From assembly GCA_023409755.1 (NCBI GenBank), contig JAEYRA010000055.1, positions 1 through 23,527 on the forward strand: a stretch of 23,527 nucleotides of DNA. Direction: 5' to 3'. The stretch is from Bacillota bacterium (GTDB lineage: Bacteria > Bacillota > Clostridia > Christensenellales > UMGS416). The position numbers and the translations under genes are program-made. The notes below the pieces were generated by a model that searched no databases, was not told where the DNA came from, and saw only the letters and a list, made by a program, of their open reading frames with translations. Shown here in pieces: positions 1 through 7,761 of this stretch; positions within the stretch are counted from its first letter, which is position 1; each line of letters opens with the position of its first letter.

Positions 1-55
1 GAGTGTCCGACTCCGACTCGGAAGATCGAAGGTTCGATTCCTTTCAGGCGCGCCA
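1..55 (+). tRNA. tRNA-Arg(CCG), 3' part
   Basis: The window opens inside a tRNA. The anticodon arm is visible: stem TCCGA (6-10) with TCGGA (18-22), seven-base loop 11-17, anticodon CCG at 13-15, which reads CGG (Arg). A short variable region (23-27) is followed by the T arm (28-44) with loop TTCGATT. The 3' acceptor strand is 45-51, the discriminator G is 52, and CCA is encoded at 53-55. The D arm and 5' acceptor strand lie outside the window. The short variable loop rules out Ser and Leu. The identity rests on the anticodon alone. Confidence 0.9.
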
Positions 56-78
56 GCGGTCAATGGCCGCAGCCAAAG

Positions 79-114
79 TCGCGAATCACATTGTTGTGGT
101 TCGCGATTTTTGTT
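79..114 (+). terminator. Rho-independent terminator after the tRNA
   Basis: A 12-bp stem with one G-T wobble pairs 79-90 with 95-106 around loop TTGT, followed by TTTTTGTTT. It sits 24 bases after the tRNA CCA end and would end the tRNA transcript. Confidence 0.85.
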
Positions 115-230
115 TACCCACGCCGTGGCTGCCACTTTTGTCATCGAAGAGACCACCATCATTTGATTGACGGTGGTTCTGCATTTAATATGAATACTTA
201 AGCACATGTACGCTGGGATGGAGATAGCAC

Positions 231-940
231 ATGGCAACCCTTACGGTACAAGCCGATCGACCGGCGGAGGTCATTGACCGAAACATCTACGGGCACTTCG
301 AGCATTTTGAGCGGTGCATCTATGAGGGACTGTGGGTGGGGGAGGATTCACCCATCCCCAACGTGCGCGGCATCCGTCAGGACGTTGTGGAGGCATTGAA
401 GCGCATGGGAATCCCAAACCTGCGCTGCCCGGGCGGCTGCTTTGCCGATGAGTACCATTGGATGGATGGCATCGGCCCAAGGGAAGCCGCAAGCGCATGA
501 TCAACACCCATTGGGGCGGCGTGGTGGAGGACAACAGCTTCGGCACCCATGAGTTCCTTGACCTGTGCGAGCAGCTGGGGTGCGAACCCTACTTCTGCGG
601 GAACATGGGCAGCGGCACCGTGCGGGAGATACAGGAATGGGTGGAGTACATGACTTTGACGGGGAGTCCCCGATGACGCAGCTGCGCCGTGCCAACGGCA
701 GGCAGACCCCGTGGAAGCTGAGGTTCTTCGGGGTTGGCAATGAGAACTGGGGCTGCGGGGGCAGCATGCTCCTGGAGTACTAGCAAGCGAGTTTCACCGC
801 TACAATACCTACGTCCCTAATTTTGGCGCTCCCCCGCTGAGGTGAAGGAGCAGCCGTTTAAGGACTGGACGTTGAATGCCGAAGGAGTCACTGCCACGCT
901 TCCGCCCATGTCCGTCGCCATGTTTACGCTGTGGCCCTGA
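231..940 (+). pseudogene. Decayed alpha-L-arabinofuranosidase (GH51)
   Basis: The intact family enzyme (about 500 residues) removes terminal L-arabinofuranosyl groups from arabinoxylan and arabinan. Codons from 231 give a clear GH51 N-terminus (IYGHFEHFERCIYEGLWVG, later GGCFADEYHW). The frame is lost near 485, resumes with MINTHWGGVVEDNSFGTHEF, is lost near 653, resumes as SPMTQLRRANGR and reaches the acid/base motif GNENWGCGG. It breaks a third time near 782 and continues as SEFHRYNTYVPNFG. Each break fits loss of one base. At about 830-840 the sequence jumps to what looks like the C-terminal strand of the same family (codons 839-940, with LPPMSVAMFTLWP then stop). About 300 residues, including the nucleophile region, are missing. 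A GGAG ribosome site still precedes the ATG at 231. Several independent lesions make a sequencing error unlikely. Confidence 0.88.
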
Positions 941-995
941 AGAGTGTCATGCTGCGGTCTGCCGGGTGGCAAAGCGCAGCGCTGATATAGATAGA

Positions 996-1025
996 CAAAA
1001 GCGCCTGCAATGCTGCAGGCGCTTT
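996..1025 (-). terminator. Terminator of the GH38-like gene
   Basis: A perfect 12-bp stem pairs 998-1009 with 1014-1025 around a four-base loop. Read on the minus strand it is followed by TTTTGTC and starts 12 bases after the stop codon at 1038. It separates this gene from the convergent GH51 remnant. Confidence 0.88.
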
Positions 1026-1037
1026 GCGTTGTTTGGG

Positions 1038-3512
1038 TCATTGCAGGGTGCGAACCTCAAAGGGCCGCAAGGCATCCGGTGCCACTGCCATGGGTTGGTT
1101 CAGCAGATCCACCGCCTGCCCGACGAAGCCGGTTAAGCCACAGTCCAGCGCCAGTGGCTCAGCCTGGTTGCTGTGGTTGAAGAGCCGCACCTGTGTGGCA
1201 TCCCCTTCCCGCAGCACGGTCACCAGCTCCACCGCGGGGTTGCCGGTGGTGAGGGCGACGGCGGACTTGCGAGCCGGTTCCCCGGCCAGCTCTTGGGCCA
1301 GCAGGGGTTCGCGCAGGCGGGCGTCCTCCTGGGGCACGCCACCCTCCCGCCAGTTGCCGCGGTGGGGGAGGAGCGAGTAGGACAGGGTGCACACGCCTTC
1401 CAACGGTTGGTGCCCCCACCAGAAGTTGGCATGGTAGCCAAACGCCACCGTCAGGGTCGCCGTGTTCTCCACCAGGGAGTAACCGGTAACCTGATCGCAG
1501 AAGACGGCAAAACCTGTGTCACTGACCGGCTCGTGGAAGTCAAGGTACCCATTGACGACCGTGTGCTTGATGGTGTCCCAGGAGTCAAAGCGTGTGTCCT
1601 GCTCGGAGCTGTCGCACACGTCGAAGGCAGCGCTCTTACTCACCTGTACAGGCAGGCTGCCCATGGGCAGGCAGACGCCCAGCTTGTATTCCTCCCGGCA
1701 GGAGGAACGCCGCGTGCCCAGGTACCGTTCTTCTTCGGTGGGTTCATAGGGGAACCCGATGTCGGTTTTCTCGGCGAAGCGAACCCGGGTGTTGAAATCC
1801 ACCCGGCGGCTGTGGCGGTGTACGGTCACGGTGTTTTGATACTCGATGCCCGCGAAGGTGCCGCTGATGCGCACGGTGGCCTGCAGAGGTCCGTTCTCCA
1901 GGATTTCGCCCTTGGCGTCGCACTCCGCGCTGGAGACGAAGCGCCCGAGCTTGACAGAATAGCCGCGCAGGGTGCCGAACCCGCTACCGCCAAAGTCACG
2001 TCCGGTCTCCCGGTCCACCCATTTCGCGATGGAACCGCCCTTGGCAAGGTCGAAGACGATGTGAGCGTAATCGGTGTAGGCCTCCACTAGGAAAAGTTGG
2101 TTGGTCTTCAGCAGCAGGGGCTGCACAGGGGCGGGGGCAGCGGCCTTCGGCACCACGCGGTAACAGGTGTAACCGAGCCCATCGACCCGGGCCTGGAACG
2201 TCAGACGTGCTGTGCCCACACACCCGTCGCGGTAGGAGCGTGTCGCCAGGAACTGCGACTCCACCCGTTGCCCGTCTTGGTCGCAGACCTCCACATCGTT
2301 AAAGCCATGGTCCAGCCCCAGGGAAAGGCTCACACTGTCAGTGCGCTCGCTCCCGTTGGTGTTGTAGACTCGCAGCCAACGCTCTGAGGGGTTGGCGGTG
2401 TCGCCCTGCCCGGTACCCAGCGTTTCCCACACTGCGGCGTCCGCCTCGTCGAGGATTTTCTCGCAGCCCTGGGCCAGCGCGCTCGATTGGAACGCCCACT
2501 GCTGGGTGCCCTCCCGCGTGGTGGCGCAGATGTAACCGTCATGGTGCTGGGACTGGGCGAGCATCTGCCAGGCGGGCAGCAGGCGTTCCCGCGCCTGGCG
2601 CAGGGCAGGGGCGTCGGGGTGCTCGGCCTCGGCGATGGCGAGGAGCTTCTCGGTTTGCAGAATGCGATTCTCGGCATGGCGGACGGTGCGCAGCATCTGC
2701 TGGAACATCCGGTTGCCCCAGGGTAGGCTCACCCGGATGTCATCCTGGGTGAAGGGCACATCGCCTTCGATGCGGTCGCCAAAGCGCGTGAAGTATTCCC
2801 GCCAAGTCACGTAATCCACGTCAATGTCGCGCACGTGGGGCTTGGCGGACCAGCCCAGATCCTGCAAGCACATGCCCACCGGCGCTTCGATGCCGTGGGC
2901 GATGCAGCGGTCGGCAAAGGTTTGGATGCCCTCAAAATCATACCCCGAGGCCACCGTGGCACTGCAGGAGAAGAGCTCCTCACACTCGTAGCGCGGTACA
3001 GTCGGGATGACGCTGCCATCGCTGCCTTTGAGGCGCACCACCGCGCCGGGCATCTTCGCCATATAGCCGCCCCAGGCCGTCGGGTTCTTCAGGCTCATGC
3101 GCCGGTAACCCAGCAGGTTCAGTAACTGAGGCAGGGCGGAGGTGAAGCACGGCTCCTGTACAGCGTAGGTGTCAATGACGGCGGTGGGGAAGTGCTTGGC
3201 GTGGGCGGCGCGGCCCAGCAGCAGCTGGCGGATGTTGCTCTCGCCATTGATGGCCCAGCAGAAAGGTTGGGCATAACTGCCACTGATGATCTCCACCCGG
3301 CGGCCATCTTCCCGCCCCACAAAGGCCTGCAGCCGCCGGTAGATATCCGGCTGGTGGATGCGCAAATGCTCAAAGGACTCGGGCTCAATCTCCAGGCTGA
3401 TCTTCCAGCTTGGCCACTCCTCCAGTGCATGCAGGATGTCCTGCCATGCACCCACCGGCATGTGGCCGCGGATACCGCCGTGGTAACCATCCACAAAATA
3501 CAGTTTACCCAT
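1038..3512 (-). CDS. GH38-family alpha-mannosidase-like protein
   Basis: This 824-residue protein has the general order of GH38 proteins: an N-terminal beta/alpha domain (about 1-265), a helical middle domain (about 270-350) containing the HHD motif at 323-325 (QSQHHDGYICA), then a long beta-sandwich C-terminal part. GH38 enzymes cleave alpha-mannosides with a zinc ion. Canonical members carry an H-x-D zinc motif near the N-terminus and an Asp nucleophile before FG-x-S; here the matching places read VDGYHGG (H11, no Asp two residues later) and VQEPCFTSALPQ (E120). It is therefore a divergent subfamily and its activity is uncertain. No signal peptide is visible, so it probably acts inside the cell on imported oligosaccharides. 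The ATG at 3512 has a GGAG ribosome site. A terminator follows the gene, and the nearest upstream genes lie on the same strand. Confidence 0.78.
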   Translation of the reverse strand: MGKLYFVDGYHGGIRGHMPVGAWQDILHALEEWPSWKISLEIEPESFEHLRIHQPDIYRRLQAFVGREDGRRVEIISGSYAQPFCWAINGESNIRQLLLGRAAHAKHFPTAVIDTYAVQEPCFTSALPQLLNLLGYRRMSLKNPTAWGGYMAKMPGAVVRLKGSDGSVIPTVPRYECEELFSCSATVASGYDFEGIQTFADRCIAHGIEAPVGMCLQDLGWSAKPHVRDIDVDYVTWREYFTRFGDRIEGDVPFTQDDIRVSLPWGNRMFQQMLRTVRHAENRILQTEKLLAIAEAEHPDAPALRQARERLLPAWQMLAQSQHHDGYICATTREGTQQWAFQSSALAQGCEKILDEADAAVWETLGTGQGDTANPSERWLRVYNTNGSERTDSVSLSLGLDHGFNDVEVCDQDGQRVESQFLATRSYRDGCVGTARLTFQARVDGLGYTCYRVVPKAAAPAPVQPLLLKTNQLFLVEAYTDYAHIVFDLAKGGSIAKWVDRETGRDFGGSGFGTLRGYSVKLGRFVSSAECDAKGEILENGPLQATVRISGTFAGIEYQNTVTVHRHSRRVDFNTRVRFAEKTDIGFPYEPTEEERYLGTRRSSCREEYKLGVCLPMGSLPVQVSKSAAFDVCDSSEQDTRFDSWDTIKHTVVNGYLDFHEPVSDTGFAVFCDQVTGYSLVENTATLTVAFGYHANFWWGHQPLEGVCTLSYSLLPHRGNWREGGVPQEDARLREPLLAQELAGEPARKSAVALTTGNPAVELVTVLREGDATQVRLFNHSNQAEPLALDCGLTGFVGQAVDLLNQPMAVAPDALRPFEVRTLQ

Positions 3513-3687
3513 GAGTTTTCTCCACTCTGCGCGGCAGCTTGCCGCGGCGTTCCTCGTTTATCGTACGGTGAATATTTAGTAAGAGACGAAGGAGCGGGTG
3601 ACGCCACTCGGCGATGGGCAGCGCACCAAGCTCCCGTTCCATCAGGTCACAGAGCGTTGCACGCGTCGTGTCGGCCGGCAAGGCCAA
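3505..3687 (-). CDS. Possible small protein, 60 aa
   Basis: A short ORF opens with TTG at 3687, directly after an in-frame TAA, and ends in a TAA that overlaps the ATG of the GH38-like gene by eight bases. An inner ATG at codon 16 would give 45 residues. The product is basic at its end (NEERRGKLPRRVEK) with a leucine-rich middle (HPLLRLLLNIH). I recognise no family and see no clear ribosome site. It may be translationally coupled to the next gene, be the remnant of a lost gene, or be non-coding. Confidence 0.3.
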   Translation of the reverse strand: MALPADTTRATLCDLMERELGALPIAEWRHPLLRLLLNIHRTINEERRGKLPRRVEKTHG

Positions 3688-3724
3688 CGTTTACTGTCTC
3701 CAGCCAAGGTGGGAACCAATGGGG

Positions 3725-4108
3725 TTATGTACTTTGCTCCAACTTGGGGATGCTGCGGAAGACCAGCACATTCCCGTCAGGGTCGCACAGGCGGAAGGAC
3801 TTGGCACCCCAGGGCCATAGCGTGGGCTCGGTGGTGGGGCAGAGGTTCATCGCGCGGATGCGCGCGCACGCCTCGTCGGCATCGTCCACGCCGAAGCCCA
3901 CCGTCATCAGGCCCGTACCCGCGCCATCGAGGTCGAAGCCCATGTCCTGGATGGCAGCACCTTTGTTGTAGATGGCCAGGTGCAACCCGCCCGCGCATAG
4001 GGTGGAGTGGATGGCGTCGCCCTCGCCCTTGGTGGCAAAGAGCGTCTCGTAGAAGCGAACGAGTGCCGGCACATCGTCGGTGATGAAACAAATGTCCTGA
4101 AATTCCAT
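3725..4108 (-). CDS. VOC-family protein (glyoxalase/bleomycin-resistance fold)
   Basis: The 127-residue length and the paired beta-alpha-beta-beta-beta pattern fit a single-chain VOC protein. Recognisable stretches are an N-terminal ITDDVPALVRFYETLF segment, a central VGFGVDDADEACARI segment and the closing FRLCDPDGNVLVF strand. VOC proteins bind a metal and serve as lyases, dioxygenases or drug-binding proteins; the substrate cannot be read from sequence. ATG at 4108 is preferred: AGGAGG at 4117-4122 is eight bases upstream, whereas the GTG at 4114 would leave only two. The gene begins about 30 bases after the arginine-operon terminator. Confidence 0.82.
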   Translation of the reverse strand: MEFQDICFITDDVPALVRFYETLFATKGEGDAIHSTLCAGGLHLAIYNKGAAIQDMGFDLDGAGTGLMTVGFGVDDADEACARIRAMNLCPTTEPTLWPWGAKSFRLCDPDGNVLVFRSIPKLEQST

Positions 4109-4134
4109 ATGCACATCCTCCTACAGCCAGAATA

Positions 4135-4174
4135 CCAAAAAACGCGCCCCGATAAAACCCATCGGTCGCGCGTT
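4135..4174 (-). terminator. Terminator of the arginine operon
   Basis: On the minus strand, AACGCG...CGCGTT (4141-4146 with 4169-4174) and an inner CCGAT/ATCGG pair (4149-4153 with 4161-4165) form an imperfect hairpin followed by six T residues. It lies about 25 bases after the last gene of the arginine operon and about 30 bases before the VOC start. Confidence 0.75.
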
Positions 4175-4199
4175 GGCAAGAAAATGGTCGGTGGGCCCG

Positions 4200-4715
4200 T
4201 CAGCCCAGCACCATGGTATCAAAATTCAGATCGTCACAGGGCTCCAACTCCTTGATGAAGAGCCCCCGCCGGTAACCGCCGGGCATGGCCTCCACACTGT
4301 GAATGTAGAACCCGCAACCATGGTAGAAGCGTGCCAGCGGGATCATCTTCACCGCCGTGTGCAAGGCGATGGCCCGGACCCCCTGCTCCCGGCAGAGGCT
4401 CACTGCCTCGGTCATCAGCGCCGAGCCTGCGCCGCTCGACTGCCAGTTAGGCAGCACGGCAAAGCGGCTGATGTAGGCCACATCGTTGTTCACCCGCCGC
4501 ACGCGGATGGACCCCACGGACTTCAGCCGGTTGTAGACGGCCAGCAGCATGGTTTGCTCCTCCATGGCCCGCAGGATGTCGTCCTCCGTCTCCCGCAGGG
4601 CGGCGGGGGGCTCGCTGAGCTTCAGGAGCGATTGATACTCCCCAAAGGAGCCCTGCAGAATCTGGTGGAGGGCGGGGGCATCCTCGGGCCGGGCGGGGCG
4701 GACGACGACGTTCAC
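4200..4715 (-). CDS. GNAT N-acetyltransferase at the end of the arginine operon
   Basis: This is a 171-residue single-domain GNAT protein. The acetyl-CoA pyrophosphate-binding stretch is QSSGAG (residues 92-97) after strand ISRFAVLPN, and the C-terminal motif is IPLARFYHGCGF. The GTG start overlaps the argF stop as GTGA, so it is translationally coupled to ornithine carbamoyltransferase; an operon terminator follows. GNAT enzymes acetylate amines using acetyl-CoA. The context makes N-acetylglutamate synthase (short ArgA type, which are similarly small) the natural candidate, because no argJ lies in the operon. That role is inferred from position: many GNATs acetylate other small molecules or protein N-termini, and substrate cannot be read from these motifs. 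Confidence 0.85.
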   Translation of the reverse strand: MNVVVRPARPEDAPALHQILQGSFGEYQSLLKLSEPPAALRETEDDILRAMEEQTMLLAVYNRLKSVGSIRVRRVNNDVAYISRFAVLPNWQSSGAGSALMTEAVSLCREQGVRAIALHTAVKMIPLARFYHGCGFYIHSVEAMPGGYRRGLFIKELEPCDDLNFDTMVLG

Positions 4716-5680
4716 GCAGGCACCCCGCCCATCAGCTGGGCCATCACCGCTTTTTGGGCGTGCAGGCGGTTCTCAGCCTCGTCGAAGACCACCGAGTTCG
4801 GCCCGTCGATGACGTCGGCGGTCACTTCCTCCCCGCGGTGGGCGGGCAGGCAGTGCAGGAAGAGGGCGTCAGGCTTGGCTTGGGCAAAGAGCGTGCCGTT
4901 GACCTGATACCCCTGGAAGGCCTGGATGCGCTTCTGTGTCTCGGCTTCCTGACCCATGCTGGCCCACACATCGGTGTACACCACGTCAGCCCCGGCGATG
5001 GCCTTCTGGCAGTCGGCTGTCACCACGACCTCGGAGCCGTTGGCTTTGGCCGTCTCGGTGCAGGCGTTCACGATGGCCGGGTTGGGTTGGTACCCCTCGG
5101 GGGAGGCGATGAACACATCCATGCCGACCTTGCTGCAGATCTCCAGCAGCGAGTGGGCCATGTTGTTGCCGTCGCCGATGAAGGCGAGCTTCAGCCCTTC
5201 CAGCTCGTGCTTGTGCTCGTACATCGTCATGAGGTCGGCCAGCACCTGGCAGGGGTGGTGGTCGTCGGTCAGGCCGTTGATGATCGGGATGGTGCCGTAG
5301 CGGGCCAGATCCTCCGCGTCGCTCTGGGCGAAGGTGCGGATCATAATGCCATCGAGGAACCGGGACAGCACCTGCGCCGTGTCGGCGATGCTCTCCCCCC
5401 GGTGGAGTTGGATGTCATTGCCGCTGAGGAAGAGCGCCTGCCCGCCCAGTTGGTACATGCCCACCTCGAAGGACACCCGTGTGCGGGTGGAGGCTTTGGT
5501 GAAGATCATGCCCAGTGACTTGCCGCGCAGCAGCGGGTGGGGGATGCCGGCCTTCTGCTCGGCCTTCAGCTTCAGGGCCAGGGAGAGCAGCTGGTAGATC
5601 TCATCCCGGGTGTAGTCCTGGTAGTTTAGCATGTGCTTGGGGGCGAAGGGCGCTTTGGCCTTGTAGTTGAGTAAATCCAT
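4712..5680 (-). CDS. argF: Ornithine carbamoyltransferase
   Basis: The protein transfers the carbamoyl group from carbamoyl phosphate to ornithine, giving citrulline in the cytoplasm. At 322 residues it has full family length. The carbamoyl-phosphate loop STRTR is at 64-68 and HPCQ at 142-145. The ornithine-binding DVWASMGQE follows at about 237-245, and the catalytic HCLP at 276-279. The DVWxSMG and HCLP motifs distinguish it from aspartate carbamoyltransferase. The ATG follows the argD stop by two bases, with GGAGGTG spanning the end of argD, so translation is coupled. The stop overlaps the GTG of the following GNAT gene. Confidence 0.97.
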   Translation of the reverse strand: MDLLNYKAKAPFAPKHMLNYQDYTRDEIYQLLSLALKLKAEQKAGIPHPLLRGKSLGMIFTKASTRTRVSFEVGMYQLGGQALFLSGNDIQLHRGESIADTAQVLSRFLDGIMIRTFAQSDAEDLARYGTIPIINGLTDDHHPCQVLADLMTMYEHKHELEGLKLAFIGDGNNMAHSLLEICSKVGMDVFIASPEGYQPNPAIVNACTETAKANGSEVVVTADCQKAIAGADVVYTDVWASMGQEAETQKRIQAFQGYQVNGTLFAQAKPDALFLHCLPAHRGEEVTADVIDGPNSVVFDEAENRLHAQKAVMAQLMGGVPA

Positions 5681-5682
5681 GG

Positions 5683-6876
5683 TTACACCTCCGAAAGGTA
5701 CTGGTCGAGTGTGTCACACAGGGTGTCGATCTGCGTGGGGGAGACGATGAGAGGCGGCAGGAACCGCAATGTGTTGGTACCGGCGTAGACGGTGGCAAAG
5801 CCCCGGTGCAGCAGGTCATGCATCACGTCCTTGGCATGCAGGCGCTCCGCAAACTCCATGCCGAGCATCAGCCCCATGCCGCGTACATCGGCCACCACGG
5901 CGTGCTTGGCGGCGATGGCCTGCAGCTTGCCCTTGAAATAGGCGCCCAGGTCGGCGGCTCGTTGGGTCAGGCCCTCCTGCTCCAGGGCGTCCAATACGGC
6001 CAGCCCGGCAGCGCAGGCCAGCGGATTCCCGCCGAAGGTCGTGCCGTGGTCGCCGGGGGTGAAGGCGCAGACGGCTTCCTTGGCCAGCACCGCACCGATC
6101 GGAATACCGCCGCCCAGCCCCTTGGCCAGGGTGAAGATGTCCGGCTCAATGCCGAAGTGCTCAAAGGAGAAGAGCTTGCCCGTGCGGCCCATGCCGGTCT
6201 GCACCTCGTCCACAATGAGCAGCAGCCCATGGGTCTTGCACAGGGCCGCAACCGCCCGCAGGTACTCGCCGCCCAGCTCCAGTATGCCGCCCTCGCCCTG
6301 AATCGTCTCCAGCAGCACGGCGGCGGTGCGGTCGTTGATGGCCGTCTCCACCAGGGCAATGTCCCCCGCGGGCACGTTGACGAACCCAGCCGGCAGCGGG
6401 CTGTAGGGGAGGTGGAAACGCTCCTGCCCGGTGGCGGCGGTCATTGCCAATGTCCGCCCGTGGAAGGAGTTCTTGAGGGAGATGACCTCGTAGCGGCCCT
6501 CGCCCCGGGCAGTGAAATACCTGCGGGCTAGCTTGACGGCCCCTTCGTTGGCCTCGCCGCCGCTGTTTGCGAAGAACACCCGGTCAGCACAGGAGGCCTG
6601 CACCAGCTTGTCGGCAAGCTTGGCCTGTGGCTCGTTGTAGAAGTAGTTGGAGCAGTGGGGGAGCTTGGCCAGCTGCTCGCTCACGGCCTTGACGAAGCTC
6701 GGGTGGTTGTAGCCCAGCAGATTGACGGCGATGCCCGCCATGAAGTCGGTGTAGGCGCGTCCGTCGGCGTCATAGAGTGTGCAGCCCTCGCCATGGGTGA
6801 AGAGCACGTCCATCCGCGGGCCGTAGGTGTTCATGTAGTACTGGTCATCCAGCGCTTTCACTTCTTCGTATGTCAT
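5683..6876 (-). CDS. argD: Acetylornithine aminotransferase
   Basis: This PLP enzyme (class III aminotransferase) converts N-acetylglutamate semialdehyde to N-acetylornithine using glutamate. With the ATG at 6876 it is 397 residues long. Key parts are NSGGEANEGAVKLAR (about 104-118), the PLP-ring aspartate in IVDEVQTG (D223), the Schiff-base lysine in TLAKGLGGG (K252) and GTTFGGNPLA. An upstream in-frame GTG at 6885 overlaps the argB stop, but GAGGTG sits six bases before the ATG at 6876, so I take the ATG. Related class III enzymes can also act on succinyl-ornithine or GABA; the arg neighbours support ArgD. Confidence 0.95.
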   Translation of the reverse strand: MTYEEVKALDDQYYMNTYGPRMDVLFTHGEGCTLYDADGRAYTDFMAGIAVNLLGYNHPSFVKAVSEQLAKLPHCSNYFYNEPQAKLADKLVQASCADRVFFANSGGEANEGAVKLARRYFTARGEGRYEVISLKNSFHGRTLAMTAATGQERFHLPYSPLPAGFVNVPAGDIALVETAINDRTAAVLLETIQGEGGILELGGEYLRAVAALCKTHGLLLIVDEVQTGMGRTGKLFSFEHFGIEPDIFTLAKGLGGGIPIGAVLAKEAVCAFTPGDHGTTFGGNPLACAAGLAVLDALEQEGLTQRAADLGAYFKGKLQAIAAKHAVVADVRGMGLMLGMEFAERLHAKDVMHDLLHRGFATVYAGTNTLRFLPPLIVSPTQIDTLCDTLDQYLSEV

Positions 6877-6881
6877 TGCCG

Positions 6882-7745
6882 TCACCTCGTCACCATCGTG
6901 CCTATGCCCTTGTCGGTGAAAATCTCCAAGAGCACGGGGTGGGGGATGGTACCGTTGACGATGTGGGTGCGGTTGACGCCCTGCTCGATGCCCTTGATGC
7001 AGCCCATGACCTTAGGAATCATGCCACCGTTGATGACGCGCTGTTCGATCAGCCGATAGATGTGATCGACCGAGATGACCGAAATGAGCGTGGAGGGGTC
7101 CTGAGGGTTCATACGCACGCCGTCGATGTCGGTGAGGAACATGAGCTTCTCGGCCTTCAACGCCGCAGCGATCTCGCCGGCCACGGTGTCGGCGTTGATG
7201 TTGTAGCTCTGCCCGTCGGCCCCCACGCCGATGGGCGCGATGACCGGGATGTACTCCTCCTTGGCCAGCATCTCCAGCAGCTTCACGTTGACCTTGGAGA
7301 TCTGCCCGACAAAGCCGTAGTCCACGCCGTCCCGCGGGGGTTTCTTCACCACCTCGATGAGGTTGGCGTCCTTGCCGCAGAGCCCGATGGACTTGGCGCC
7401 CAGGCCGTTCAGTTTGGAGACGACGTCCTTGTTGATCTTGCCGGTCAGCACCATCTGCACCACATCCATCGTGGCCGCGTCGGTGATGCGCAGACCATTG
7501 TGGAACTTCGACTCAATGCTGAGTTTTTCGAGCATGGAGTTGATGGCAGGCCCGCCGCCGTGAACGATAACCGGGTTGGCACCCACATACTTCAAAAGGG
7601 TAATGTCCTGCAGGATCGTCTCCTCCTGCTCCTCGCTGATCATCGCGCTCCCGCCGTACTTGATGACGACCGTCTTGCCGCTCAGTTGTTGGATGTAGGG
7701 CAGGGCCTCGATCAGGATGTTTGCCTTTTCAATGAGATTCATCAT
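6882..7745 (-). CDS. argB: Acetylglutamate kinase
   Basis: It phosphorylates N-acetylglutamate, the second step of arginine synthesis. Visible features of the 287-residue protein are VVIKYGGSAM (about 26-35, the kinase lysine and glycine loop), the substrate loop VIVHGGGPAIN, FVGQI, NINADTVAGEIA and FLTDIDGV. A helical N-terminal extension precedes the KYGG strand; in the family such a helix marks the arginine-inhibited hexameric form, so feedback inhibition is likely. Two adjacent ATGs occur; GGGAGGA nine bases upstream favours the first, at 7745. It follows argC after 16 bases and meets argD at its stop. Confidence 0.96.
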   Translation of the reverse strand: MMNLIEKANILIEALPYIQQLSGKTVVIKYGGSAMISEEQEETILQDITLLKYVGANPVIVHGGGPAINSMLEKLSIESKFHNGLRITDAATMDVVQMVLTGKINKDVVSKLNGLGAKSIGLCGKDANLIEVVKKPPRDGVDYGFVGQISKVNVKLLEMLAKEEYIPVIAPIGVGADGQSYNINADTVAGEIAAALKAEKLMFLTDIDGVRMNPQDPSTLISVISVDHIYRLIEQRVINGGMIPKVMGCIKGIEQGVNRTHIVNGTIPHPVLLEIFTDKGIGTMVTR

Positions 7746-7761
7746 AGCGCTGGTTCCTCCC

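Noticed and set aside
152..177. Inverted repeat ACCACCATCA/TGACGGTGGT upstream of the GH51 remnant
   Set aside because: It contains a mismatch and is not followed by a T run. It may be an old operator, but nothing supports a specific role.
1..230. tRNA 3' end as a possible attachment site for an integrated element
   Set aside because: There is no integrase, no repeated copy of the tRNA end in the window and no mobile gene nearby.
4173..5518. Plus-strand frames of 244 and 254 codons
   Set aside because: They are shadows of argF and the GNAT gene on the minus strand, with no ribosome site and no domain.
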